From positions 1 to 6,476 of the forward strand of contig CAIYSK010000273.1 in assembly GCA_903928835.1 (NCBI GenBank): a stretch of DNA of 6,476 nt, given 5' to 3'. The translations under genes were made by a program, and so were the position numbers. The DNA is from an uncultured cyanobacterium. GTDB lineage: Bacteria; Cyanobacteriota; Cyanobacteriia; PCC-6307; Cyanobiaceae. A model generated the notes under the pieces. That model saw only the letters and a list, made by a program, of their open reading frames with translations, was not told where the DNA came from and searched no databases. Positions 1 to 5,476 of this stretch are shown here, in pieces (position 1 is the first letter of the stretch; each line of letters opens with the position of its first letter).

Positions 1-1
1 C

Positions 2-742
2 TCCACAGAAGAGGCCCAGGAAAATGTGGCCATCGACGTGGCTGAGCAAATCCGGGATGTGCTCTTGGGCCTGCCTGCCCGGAGCGCCGTCAACATTCCT
101 GGCCTCACCCCGGAGGTGATGGAGCAGCTCAAACCCCATCTCCAGCTCGCCGAAACCCTGGGCCAGCTGATCAGCCAGTTGGCTGGTGGCAGCGTGGAAG
201 AGCTGGAGGTGCGGCTGCAAGGTGAGTTTGCGAACCACCCCTCCCAGCCCCTGGTGATTGCCGCCCTCAAGGGCCTGCTCTCCACGGCCCTCGGCGACAG
301 CATCAACTATGTGAATGCGGGCCTCGAGGCCAAGGCCCGGGGCATCCACGTGGTGGAGGTCAAAGATGACGCCAGCCGGGACTTCGCCGGCGGCTCCCTG
401 CAGCTGAGCACCAAGGGCGCCAACGGCCAGCACAGCGTCACAGGAGCGGTGTTCGCCGATGGGGAGCTGCGCATCACCACGATCGATGAATTCCCCGTCA
501 ATGTGGCGCCGAGCCGCCACATGCTGATTGCCCGGCACCGGGACATGCCCGGGATCATTGGCCATCTCGGCTCCGTGCTGGGCGAGCACAACGTCAACAT
601 CGCTTCGATGCAGGTGGGCCGCCGGATTGTGCGGGGTGATGCCGTGATGGTGGTGAGCCTGGATGACCCCATCCCCGCCAGCCTGTTAGCCACCATCAAC
701 GCCATCAATGGCATCCAGCAAGCCCACACGGTGACCTTCTGA
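2..742 (+). CDS. serA: D-3-phosphoglycerate dehydrogenase, C-terminal part (5' end outside window)
   Basis: SerA oxidises 3-phosphoglycerate to 3-phosphohydroxypyruvate with NAD+, the first step of serine synthesis, in the cytosol. The frame is open from base 2 and shows 246 codons, about the last half of a roughly 530-residue long-form enzyme. The first visible residues (STEEAQENVAIDVAEQI, then PARSAVNIPGL) are the usual end of the catalytic part. An intervening (ASB-type) domain follows up to about base 517. A C-terminal ACT domain covers about 521-739 and contains RHRDMPG and NVNIASMQVGR. In long-form SerA the Asp (542-544) and the Asn in the NVN segment lie where serine binds for feedback inhibition; that assignment is inferred by alignment from memory. 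The in-frame GTG at 26 is internal and not a real start. The TGA stop overlaps the ATG of prmA by one base, suggesting translational coupling. Confidence 0.95.
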   Translation, partial: STEEAQENVAIDVAEQIRDVLLGLPARSAVNIPGLTPEVMEQLKPHLQLAETLGQLISQLAGGSVEELEVRLQGEFANHPSQPLVIAALKGLLSTALGDSINYVNAGLEAKARGIHVVEVKDDASRDFAGGSLQLSTKGANGQHSVTGAVFADGELRITTIDEFPVNVAPSRHMLIARHRDMPGIIGHLGSVLGEHNVNIASMQVGRRIVRGDAVMVVSLDDPIPASLLATINAINGIQQAHTVTF

Positions 743-1644
743 TGGCCCTGGCCTGGTGGCGGCTGGAGCTGGCGGCCTTACCAGAACTTGAGGAATCCCT
801 GGTCTGGAAGCTGGATGTGCTGGGCATCCCCCGGGTTGCCCTCCAGCACCGGCCGGAGGCCCCGGATCAGCGACAGTTGATTGCCTGGTTGCCAGAGATC
901 GATTGGCCCGCTGACCAGCGCCAGCAGTTGGAGCAGGCCCTGGAGGGCCTCGCCGATCCCTTTGGGCTAGCCCTGCCGCCCATCACCTGGACCCACCAGG
1001 CGGATGAGGATTGGAGTCTCACCTGGAAACAGCACTGGCAGGCTGACCCTGTGGGGGGTCGGCTACTGATCCTGCCGGCCTGGCTGGACTGCCCTGAAGA
1101 GCATGCCGATCGCCTGGTGATTGCCATGGATCCGGGCAGTGCCTTTGGCACTGGCAGTCACCCCACCACGCGGCTTTGTCTCGAAGCCATCGAGACCATG
1201 GCGTTGGCCGGACTGCGGGTGGCGGATTTGGGCAGCGGCAGCGGGGTATTGGGCTTGGCTGCCCTGAAATTGGGGGCCGCCAGCGTCTGCGCCGCTGATA
1301 CCGATTCCCTGGCCGTGCGGGCCACCACCGACAACGCCGCCCTGAATGGTCTCTCTGGTGCGGTGGCGGTGCGCCTGGGCTCCGTGGAGGCCTTGGCGGA
1401 GCTCCTCGATGGCCACCCCGCCGACCTGTTGCTGTGCAACATCCTGGCGCCGGTGATTGAGGCCCTTTGCCCGGCGTTTACCCAGGTGCTGGCCGCCGGT
1501 GGGGTGGGGCTGCTGAGCGGCCTGCTGGTGGATCAGGCGCCGTCGTTGCAGCGGGTGCTGGCTGACGAGGGCTGGCATGGGGAGCTCACGGGCCAGCAGA
1601 GCCAGTGGGGATTGATGACCATCCAGCGGGCCGTTGTTGCATAA
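742..1644 (+). CDS. prmA: Ribosomal protein L11 methyltransferase
   Basis: PrmA transfers methyl groups from S-adenosylmethionine to amino groups of ribosomal protein L11. The 300-residue length fits the family. Residues 1 to about 95 form a divergent N-terminal substrate-recognition region. The PrmA signature DPGSAFGTGSHPTT lies at 130-143. The SAM-binding loop VADLGSGSG (160-168) carries Ser where many homologues have Cys. The adenosine-binding acidic strand is AADTD, and the motif IV segment CNILAPV begins at 232, with Asn233 the expected key residue. The ATG at 742 overlaps the serA stop codon (TGATG), so no separate Shine-Dalgarno sequence is needed and coupling is likely. This start also gives a full-length N terminus. 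No convincing intrinsic terminator follows; the next gene appears to have its own promoter. Confidence 0.95.
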   Translation: MALAWWRLELAALPELEESLVWKLDVLGIPRVALQHRPEAPDQRQLIAWLPEIDWPADQRQQLEQALEGLADPFGLALPPITWTHQADEDWSLTWKQHWQADPVGGRLLILPAWLDCPEEHADRLVIAMDPGSAFGTGSHPTTRLCLEAIETMALAGLRVADLGSGSGVLGLAALKLGAASVCAADTDSLAVRATTDNAALNGLSGAVAVRLGSVEALAELLDGHPADLLLCNILAPVIEALCPAFTQVLAAGGVGLLSGLLVDQAPSLQRVLADEGWHGELTGQQSQWGLMTIQRAVVA

Positions 1645-1705
1645 GTCACGCTGATGCGTGTCCTGGTTTTGATTGGCCTTCCCGCGGCCTGGCCCCAAAA
1701 ACCCC

Positions 1706-1733
1706 TTGAAAGGCCTCTGGGGGAAGTATGAAT
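1706..1733 (+). promoter_or_regulatory. Candidate sigma-70-type promoter of petF
   Basis: TTGAAA (1706-1711, five of six bases of the -35 consensus) is followed after 15 bases by TATGAAT (1727-1733), a good -10 match. The spacer is one to two bases shorter than ideal. A transcript would begin near 1740, giving a leader of about 47 bases before petF. The site is called from consensus similarity only. Confidence 0.45.
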
Positions 1734-1743
1734 AGCGAGTCCT

Positions 1744-1769
1744 ACAGGCCCGGCCCTCCGGATGCCTGT
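1744..1769 (+). promoter_or_regulatory. GC-rich stem-loop in petF 5' leader
   Basis: ACAGGC (1744-1749) pairs with GCCTGT (1764-1769). Just inside, CCGG (1750-1753) pairs with CCGG (1758-1761) around the loop CCCT (1754-1757), with a two-base AT bulge at 1762-1763. The result is a ten-pair stem only a few bases from the predicted transcript start and 17 bases before the start codon. No T-run follows directly, so it is not a standard terminator. A 5' mRNA-stabilising hairpin is the simplest reading; an attenuator or binding site is possible. Confidence 0.5.
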
Positions 1770-1786
1770 GAGCTCCAATCTTTTCC

Positions 1787-2086
1787 ATGGCTTCCTACAA
1801 GGTCACCCTCATCAGCGAGAGCGAAGGCCTCAACAAGACCATCGAGGTGCCCGATGACCAGTACATCCTCGACGCAGCTGAAGAGCAGGGCATTGACCTG
1901 CCCTACTCCTGCCGCGCTGGCGCTTGCTCCACCTGTGCCGGCAAACTGACCTCTGGCACCGTTGACCAAAGCGACCAAAGCTTCCTCGACGACGACCAGA
2001 TCGAAGCTGGCTTCGTGCTCACCTGCGTGGCCTACCCCACCAGCGACTGCACCATCAAGACCCACGCTGAAGAAGAGCTCTATTGA
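1787..2086 (+). CDS. petF: Plant-type [2Fe-2S] ferredoxin (photosynthetic)
   Basis: This small soluble electron carrier takes electrons from photosystem I and passes them to ferredoxin-NADP reductase and other reductases in the cytosol. The 99 residues are the standard length. The cluster ligands are Cys42, Cys47 and Cys50 in the motif [12 protein letters not shown], plus Cys80 in LTCVAYP. The protein is strongly acidic and ends EEELY, as is usual for photosynthetic ferredoxins. A fifth cysteine (Cys88) is not a cluster ligand. The start at 1787 gives the familiar MASYKVTL N terminus; no clear Shine-Dalgarno sequence precedes it, which is common in cyanobacteria. A promoter and leader hairpin upstream and an intrinsic terminator downstream indicate a single-gene transcript. 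Cyanobacteria carry several ferredoxin paralogues; the short acidic sequence favours the major PetF type. Confidence 0.95.
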   Translation: MASYKVTLISESEGLNKTIEVPDDQYILDAAEEQGIDLPYSCRAGACSTCAGKLTSGTVDQSDQSFLDDDQIEAGFVLTCVAYPTSDCTIKTHAEEELY

Positions 2087-2126
2087 GCATCTGGCTGGAT
2101 CCTTCTTGATCAGCCGTTCCTTCCCT

Positions 2127-2149
2127 GCCACCCTTCGGGGTGGCTTTTT
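2127..2149 (+). terminator. Rho-independent terminator of petF
   Basis: A perfect seven-pair stem, GCCACCC (2127-2133) with GGGTGGC (2138-2144), closes a TTCG tetraloop and is followed at once by five T (2145-2149). It lies 40 bases after the petF stop codon. Confidence 0.9.
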
Positions 2150-2150
2150 C

Positions 2151-2537
2151 ATGGCGTCATCGTTGTCACCAGTCCAGGCCCAAATCCTTCTGGAGCCCGG
2201 CAGCGAGCACACCAGTGCGGGCGGCCAGTTCAGCTATCGCGTGATCGGCCCCTGCTGCCGCCTGTTTGATCGGGAGGAGTTGCCTTGGCCCTGTTGCCGC
2301 CTGGCCTGGCGCAGCAAGGAACCCAGCTGGCGCCGCATTGGGCGCCGTTTTGTGGCGGACCTGGCGTCCCGGCGCTGCCCCAGCTACGCCGTGGAGCTCC
2401 TGCAACCCGGGGCCCGTTCCACCCGCACGGTGATCACCCTCTTCCCTACCCGGCTGGCCCCCGAGCTTCAGGAGTGGTGGTACAGCAAATTACCAGCCAC
2501 GATGGAGCCGACCAATAGCAAGCCACCAGAGGGCTAG
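2151..2537 (+). CDS. Unknown protein with duplicated PCCRL motif
   Basis: I do not recognise a named family. From the ATG at 2151 the product is 128 residues, soluble and Arg-rich, with no signal peptide or membrane segment. Its core runs from about residue 12 to 110. PCCRL occurs twice, at 34-38 and 47-51, giving two Cys-Cys pairs 13 residues apart, with Cys76 as a fifth cysteine. Tryptophans (46, 53, 60, 109, 110) and the segments RRFVADLASRRCPSYAVELL and TVITLFPTRLAPEL give it the look of a real folded domain. The cysteines could bind metal or form disulfides; nothing shows which. The start is uncertain: the ATG lies one base after the petF terminator T-run, without a Shine-Dalgarno sequence. 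TTG at 2163 is an alternative, and TTG at 2106 would place the terminator inside the gene. The gene ends 14 bases before the convergent kinase stop. Confidence 0.7.
   Translation: MASSLSPVQAQILLEPGSEHTSAGGQFSYRVIGPCCRLFDREELPWPCCRLAWRSKEPSWRRIGRRFVADLASRRCPSYAVELLQPGARSTRTVITLFPTRLAPELQEWWYSKLPATMEPTNSKPPEG
2250..2303 (+). repeat. Direct 15-base repeat encoding PCCRL twice
   Basis: The units at 2250-2264 and 2289-2303 match at 14 of 15 bases and both encode PCCRL, 13 codons apart, within the unknown 128-residue protein. The near identity at DNA level, including synonymous positions, fits either a local duplication or strong codon bias acting on a repeated motif. Confidence 0.8.
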
Positions 2538-2551
2538 TCAGTAAGGCAAAG

Positions 2552-3634
2552 CTAGGAAAATAAGGATGGATCTGGGAGCGCTTGCCAGGCTTCTAATTCC
2601 TCAACAAAAGCTCCGTGGCGTTGGATGGCCTGGTCCCACAATAATGAGGAGCGGATGTTGATATCGAGCTTTTGGTCGAAGCTGCTTACTGTGACCGACG
2701 TTGTAAGAGCGCGTAGGGCTGCCAATTGCAGATCGCGGCGAGCATCGGCCAATGGGTAATCACGAACCCCCTGGGATACCAATTCATCGTGCCAGGTCAC
2801 AAGCAGTTCATCCAAGTAACCCCTCCGCTGGGGGATGGGTGTGCTCCCACCAATCAAGAAGGCAAGATCGATCACTGCCATGCTGCGGCTGGCCCAGGAC
2901 CAGTCAATAATGGTCGCGGCCGGCGATTCGGATGTGCCCCCAAATAGGAGGTTGTCTGCCCGCAGGTCTCCATGAATGAGTGTCCAGGGGCGTTCACTGA
3001 TGGCGGTATTAATGGCTTCACCTTGCTCGATTACCGCCCGGCAGATCTTCGAAACCGATTCCCCAAGACGAACCCCATAGGTTTGGAAGAAAGGTTCTAC
3101 GAGTTCAGTATCGGGCTGGGCAAACCAGAAATTGTGGGCCGGTAACCAGTCCTGCTGCTCGAGATGGGGATCCATCCAGAATTCCGCGTGCAGCGCTGCC
3201 ATCCGCTGGACCGTGTCACGGGTTTCCTGCCGGGTCAGGCCGACCACCTGATCACCTGGGCGCAGATGGGTTAGGTCTTCGATTAATAGCCAGCAAGGCT
3301 GACTTGCGTCGCAGGCATAGACAACTGGCTGATGATTTTTTATTCTCGGTATGAGGTGCTTGTAGACACCAACTTCTCTCACATACGAATTAGCCAGACG
3401 GGTTAGTTCGTTAAATTCCTCGTTTGTCGTTTCACTTTTGAGGATCACCGTCTTAGGGGCGCTGCCCGGCGGATCAGATTTCAGCTGGAGTTTCCAGGTT
3501 GTTGACTGGAATCCTCTTGCTGCTCCCAAGGGCATGACCTCCATGTCCTGGATGGTTGTGCCCAGCACCTCGCCAATCCAGCCTCGCTCTGGATTTTTGA
3601 TCTGGACGCCGCCCTGGTTGGCTGTTGTTTCCAT
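2552..3634 (-). CDS. APH/EcKL (CHK-like) phosphotransferase-fold protein
   Basis: This is a small-molecule kinase fold of the aminoglycoside phosphotransferase / ecdysteroid-kinase-like group, with unknown substrate. With ATG at 3634 it has 360 residues. Visible kinase elements are Lys66 in TVILK (ATP-binding), Glu87 in YVREVGVY (helix C), the hinge LLIEDL near 117-121, and a catalytic loop HGDLRADNLLF with Asp223 and Asn228. The metal-binding Asp244 is in IIDWSWAS, where many relatives have Gly a few residues later. LIEDLTHLRPGDQV and LHAEFW resemble the EcKL/CHK branch more than true antibiotic kinases, so a resistance role should not be assumed. A TTG six bases upstream (3640) is a less likely start. 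GC is near 48-50% in sampled lines against about 68% in neighbours, suggesting transfer. It reads downstream of psbV, but a strong terminator separates them. Confidence 0.8.
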   Translation of the reverse strand: METTANQGGVQIKNPERGWIGEVLGTTIQDMEVMPLGAARGFQSTTWKLQLKSDPPGSAPKTVILKSETTNEEFNELTRLANSYVREVGVYKHLIPRIKNHQPVVYACDASQPCWLLIEDLTHLRPGDQVVGLTRQETRDTVQRMAALHAEFWMDPHLEQQDWLPAHNFWFAQPDTELVEPFFQTYGVRLGESVSKICRAVIEQGEAINTAISERPWTLIHGDLRADNLLFGGTSESPAATIIDWSWASRSMAVIDLAFLIGGSTPIPQRRGYLDELLVTWHDELVSQGVRDYPLADARRDLQLAALRALTTSVTVSSFDQKLDINIRSSLLWDQAIQRHGAFVEELEAWQALPDPSLFS

Positions 3635-3640
3635 GGACAA

Positions 3641-3646
3641 TTTATA
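3641..3646 (-). promoter_or_regulatory. Candidate -10 box of the kinase gene
   Basis: On the minus strand TATAAA (3646 to 3641) lies six bases before the ATG at 3634. A -10 element here would start transcription at about the start codon, giving a leaderless or nearly leaderless mRNA. No good -35 is seen at 16-18 bases spacing. It could instead be chance AT-rich sequence. Confidence 0.3.
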
Positions 3647-3662
3647 GGGGCTGGCTGTCAGC

Positions 3663-3686
3663 GAATCCTACTGGATTTTCGGATTC
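3663..3686. repeat. Inverted repeat upstream of the kinase gene
   Basis: GAATCC (3663-3668) and GGATTC (3681-3686) are perfect inverted copies separated by 12 bases. They lie 29-52 bases upstream of the kinase start codon, overlapping where a -35 region would fall. The arrangement resembles an operator, but a six-base repeat can arise by chance. Confidence 0.3.
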
Positions 3687-3752
3687 TCCCGCACCTGGAG
3701 GGCGGCGTTTGCAGCGAACCATTCACGGCGATTGGAGGTCCACTTATTAATC

Positions 3753-3777
3753 AAAAAGGCCACCCCGAGAGGTGGCC
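3753..3777 (-). terminator. Rho-independent terminator of psbV
   Basis: Read on the minus strand, GGCCACC pairs with GGTGGCC over a six-base loop and is followed by TTTTT. On the plus strand the arms are 3758-3764 and 3771-3777 and the A-run is 3753-3757. It lies 39 bases beyond the psbV stop codon. Confidence 0.9.
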
Positions 3778-3816
3778 TGATGGGTCCCAGACTGGCCTGG
3801 GTGCGGGATTTGTTGT

Positions 3817-4344
3817 TTAGAAGTAGATCTTGCCGCCGCCCCACTGCTGGCCTTGAACCTTGGGGGAAACCAGGATGTAGGCGGCCATCAGGCGCAGGTC
3901 GTCATCGTCGAGATCGCGCATCTTCACGAAGATGTCGCTGCTGCGCAGGCTGGGGTGAACGTCCGCAATCGAATACTCGCCGTCATAGGAGGTGGGGTCC
4001 TTCATGTAGTCGACGAGCGCCTCGATGTTGTCGCGAGGCGGGGTGGCCAGGGCCAGGGTTTCGGGATCCAGGCCCACGTGTTGGTTGGTCTTGGTGATGC
4101 CGCCGGCGTGGCATTCGCCGCAGCTGAGGTTGAACACCTTGCGACCGGCCTTGATCTCCTGTTCGTTGAAGGTCACCAAGGTGCCATCCGGGGTGGCAGG
4201 CACGGTGAGCTGATCAGCGCTCCATTGGGCTGCCATGGCTGGTGAAGCAAAGCAAACCAGCAGCGCCATCGGCAGAACCAACAGGGCTCGCACCGCATTG
4301 CGGGCAGCTCTGCCTAGGGCAGCCAAAGAGAAGGAGGAGGCCAT
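3817..4344 (-). CDS. psbV: Photosystem II cytochrome c550
   Basis: PsbV is an extrinsic lumenal c-type cytochrome that stabilises the oxygen-evolving manganese cluster of cyanobacterial photosystem II. The precursor has 175 residues. Residues 1-38/39 form an export signal with basic residues (Arg12, 15, 19), a hydrophobic stretch at 20-33 and an Ala-rich cleavage site (SPAMAA). The mature protein is then about 136-137 residues, as expected. Haem is attached at Cys75 and Cys78 of CGECH, with His79 as one axial ligand and His130 (DVHPS) as the other. The segment GGITKTNQHVGLDPETLALA after the haem site is characteristic of PsbV. The ATG at 4344 gives a full signal peptide; Met26 would shorten it. 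The gene lies 120 bases downstream of rnz on the same strand and has its own terminator, so it is probably expressed alone at high level. Confidence 0.97.
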   Translation of the reverse strand: MASSFSLAALGRAARNAVRALLVLPMALLVCFASPAMAAQWSADQLTVPATPDGTLVTFNEQEIKAGRKVFNLSCGECHAGGITKTNQHVGLDPETLALATPPRDNIEALVDYMKDPTSYDGEYSIADVHPSLRSSDIFVKMRDLDDDDLRLMAAYILVSPKVQGQQWGGGKIYF

Positions 4345-4359
4345 TGGGAGAAGCCAGAG

Positions 4360-4375
4360 GGTTGGCGGATCAACC
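4360..4375 (-). promoter_or_regulatory. Small stem-loop in psbV leader
   Basis: GGTTG (4360-4364) and CAACC (4371-4375) form a five-pair hairpin with a six-base loop, 16-31 bases upstream of the psbV start codon. It would sit close to the 5' end if transcription begins near 4380. Stability is modest. Confidence 0.3.
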
Positions 4376-4386
4376 GCATCGGAGAC

Positions 4387-4395
4387 CTTGTATCA
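4387..4395 (-). promoter_or_regulatory. Weak candidate extended -10 for psbV
   Basis: On the minus strand TGATACAAG (4395 to 4387) resembles an extended -10 element, TGn followed by TACAAG (four of six consensus bases). No -35 match is seen 17 bases upstream. It is the best -10 candidate I found between rnz and psbV. Confidence 0.25.
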
Positions 4396-4438
4396 CGGCA
4401 AAAGGGCCCTCTGGCGCGGAATTACGTGAACTGTTGCA

Positions 4439-4463
4439 GGGCCAGGGGGCTGGGGCCTGGGGG
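4439..4463 (+). other. G-quadruplex motif between rnz and psbV
   Basis: Four G-tracts of 3, 5, 4 and 5 bases are separated by spacers of 3 (CCA), 2 (CT) and 3 (CCT) bases. This meets the usual G3+ N1-7 four-tract rule. The motif is on the template strand for rnz and psbV, one base beyond the rnz stop codon. The complementary RNA would be C-rich. Folding in the cell is not shown by sequence alone. Confidence 0.55.
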
Positions 4464-4464
4464 T

Positions 4465-5412
4465 TTAGGCGGTGGCGGCGACCTCGATGCTGAGGAAATC
4501 CTTGGCGACCAGGGTGTTGGGGAAGATTGCCTGGGCCTCAGCAAGCAGGTCGTCCGGGGTCATCGGATTGCCTGGCATGTAACGGGGACTGAGGTGGGTG
4601 AGGGCCAGTTGCTTCACTCCCGCTTCCAGGGCTGTCTGGGCCGCCATGGTGCTTGTGGAGTGCTGGCGCTGGTAGGCCATGGCGGCCTCCCCATGGGAAA
4701 AGGTGGACTCGTGGATCAGCAGATCGGCTCCGCGGGCCAGGTCGACCGCCGCTTCGCAAAACACGGTGTCGGTGCAGTACACAACGCTGCTCCCGGGACG
4801 TTCCGGTCCGCAGAGGGCTGCGCCATTGATCACCCGTCCGTCCTCCAGGGTGACGGTGCGGCCGGCCTTGAGGTCGGCGTAGATCGGCCCCGCCGGGATT
4901 CCCTGGGCCCTGGCCTGCTCCACGTCAAAGCGGCCTGGCCGGGGCTTTTGATCCACCCGGTAGGCAAAGGCCGGAATCCGATGGATGAGGGGCGTGCAGC
5001 GCACGGTGAAGTCGGGGTCGTCCAGCAGAAGTGTCCCCGTGCTTGCCGCCTCTGCCACCCGATGGGTCCGCAGCGGATAGCCGATCCGAGTCGACGACGT
5101 GCGCAGGATCCCCTCCAGAAAATCCCGCAGGGGGTCGGGTCCATAGAGGTCAATGCCCTGGCAGGTGCCCGCCATGCCCAGGCTGGCCAGCAGGCCCGGC
5201 AACCCAAACACATGGTCACCGTGCATGTGGGTAATAAAGATGCGGCTGAGCTGGGACACCCGCAGCTCACTCCTCAGGAATTGGTGCTGGGTGGCTTCGC
5301 CGCAGTCGAACAGCCACAGCTCGGAGCGTTGCGGCAGCCTGAGGGCCACGGACGAGACATTGCGGCCGCGGGTGGGAACCCCGGAGCTGGTTCCTAAAAA
5401 GGTGACCTGCAC
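4465..5412 (-). CDS. rnz: Ribonuclease Z (tRNA 3'-end endonuclease)
   Basis: RNase Z cuts 3' trailers from tRNA precursors as a zinc-dependent metallo-beta-lactamase-fold dimer in the cytosol. From GTG at 5412 it has 315 residues and begins [14 protein letters not shown], the normal family N terminus. An upstream GTG at 5442 would add ten residues without family character. Metal-binding motifs are THMHGDH (His62, His64, Asp66, His67), His144 in LIHRIP, Asp215 in YCTDT and His273 in [13 protein letters not shown] (234-238) and His251 in HSTST are also in place. The [11 protein letters not shown] region beyond His144 is typical. Two usual glycines appear as alanine: DCGEATQ (Ala40; commonly GEGTQ) and AFAYR (Ala150; commonly FGYR). 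All expected metal ligands remain, so the enzyme is probably active. It is divergent from the SpoIID-like gene with 64 bases between starts. Confidence 0.95.
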   Translation of the reverse strand: MQVTFLGTSSGVPTRGRNVSSVALRLPQRSELWLFDCGEATQHQFLRSELRVSQLSRIFITHMHGDHVFGLPGLLASLGMAGTCQGIDLYGPDPLRDFLEGILRTSSTRIGYPLRTHRVAEAASTGTLLLDDPDFTVRCTPLIHRIPAFAYRVDQKPRPGRFDVEQARAQGIPAGPIYADLKAGRTVTLEDGRVINGAALCGPERPGSSVVYCTDTVFCEAAVDLARGADLLIHESTFSHGEAAMAYQRQHSTSTMAAQTALEAGVKQLALTHLSPRYMPGNPMTPDDLLAEAQAIFPNTLVAKDFLSIEVAATA

Positions 5413-5435
5413 GGGCCCAGTGGCTTTGGTGCATG

Positions 5436-5455
5436 GTGCCACGCGGAGCTGGCAC
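5436..5455. promoter_or_regulatory. Inverted repeat in the rnz / SpoIID-like divergent spacer
   Basis: GTGCCA (5436-5441) and TGGCAC (5450-5455) are perfect inverted copies with an eight-base spacer, centred in the 64-base gap between the two start codons. The size suits a dimeric repressor or activator site. It does not match the NtcA consensus (GTA-N8-TAC) exactly. A chance hairpin is possible in GC-rich DNA. Confidence 0.35.
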
Positions 5456-5476
5456 TCCCCAGGGGCAGCCGGCAGA

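Noticed and set aside
1744..1784. Reading the petF leader hairpin as a terminator for prmA
   Set aside because: The TCTTTT run begins about ten bases after the stem, too far for a standard intrinsic terminator, and a promoter candidate lies just before the stem.
1063..1788. 241-codon minus-strand frame over prmA and the petF leader
   Set aside because: It is antisense to prmA; its Gln/His/Gly-rich translation is typical of a GC-rich shadow.
1742..2212. 156-codon minus-strand frame across petF
   Set aside because: It reads through the petF terminator region and covers a certain ferredoxin gene; no domain is visible.
2552..3634. Calling the kinase an aminoglycoside resistance enzyme
   Set aside because: Only the fold and catalytic motifs are seen; the sequence resembles the EcKL/CHK branch more than characterised antibiotic kinases.
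3635..3640. TTG start for the kinase gene two codons upstream
   Set aside because: ATG is a stronger initiator and lies only two codons later; nothing favours TTG.
4403..4410. Palindrome AGGGCCCT upstream of psbV
   Set aside because: A single eight-base palindrome in GC-rich DNA is expected by chance and has no repeated partner nearby.
4439..4463. Reading the rnz downstream hairpin (CCAGG/CCTGG) as an intrinsic terminator
   Set aside because: The stem has only five pairs with a nine-base loop and no T-run on the minus strand; the G-tract motif is the stronger signal here.
4426..5397. 323-codon open frame on the plus strand opposite rnz
   Set aside because: It is fully antisense to a clear RNase Z, has no recognisable motifs, and is explained by high GC and codon bias.
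5413..5442. Earlier GTG start for rnz, adding ten residues
   Set aside because: The extra residues do not resemble the family, whose N terminus starts at the QVTFLGTSS strand, and the extension narrows the divergent spacer to 34 bases.
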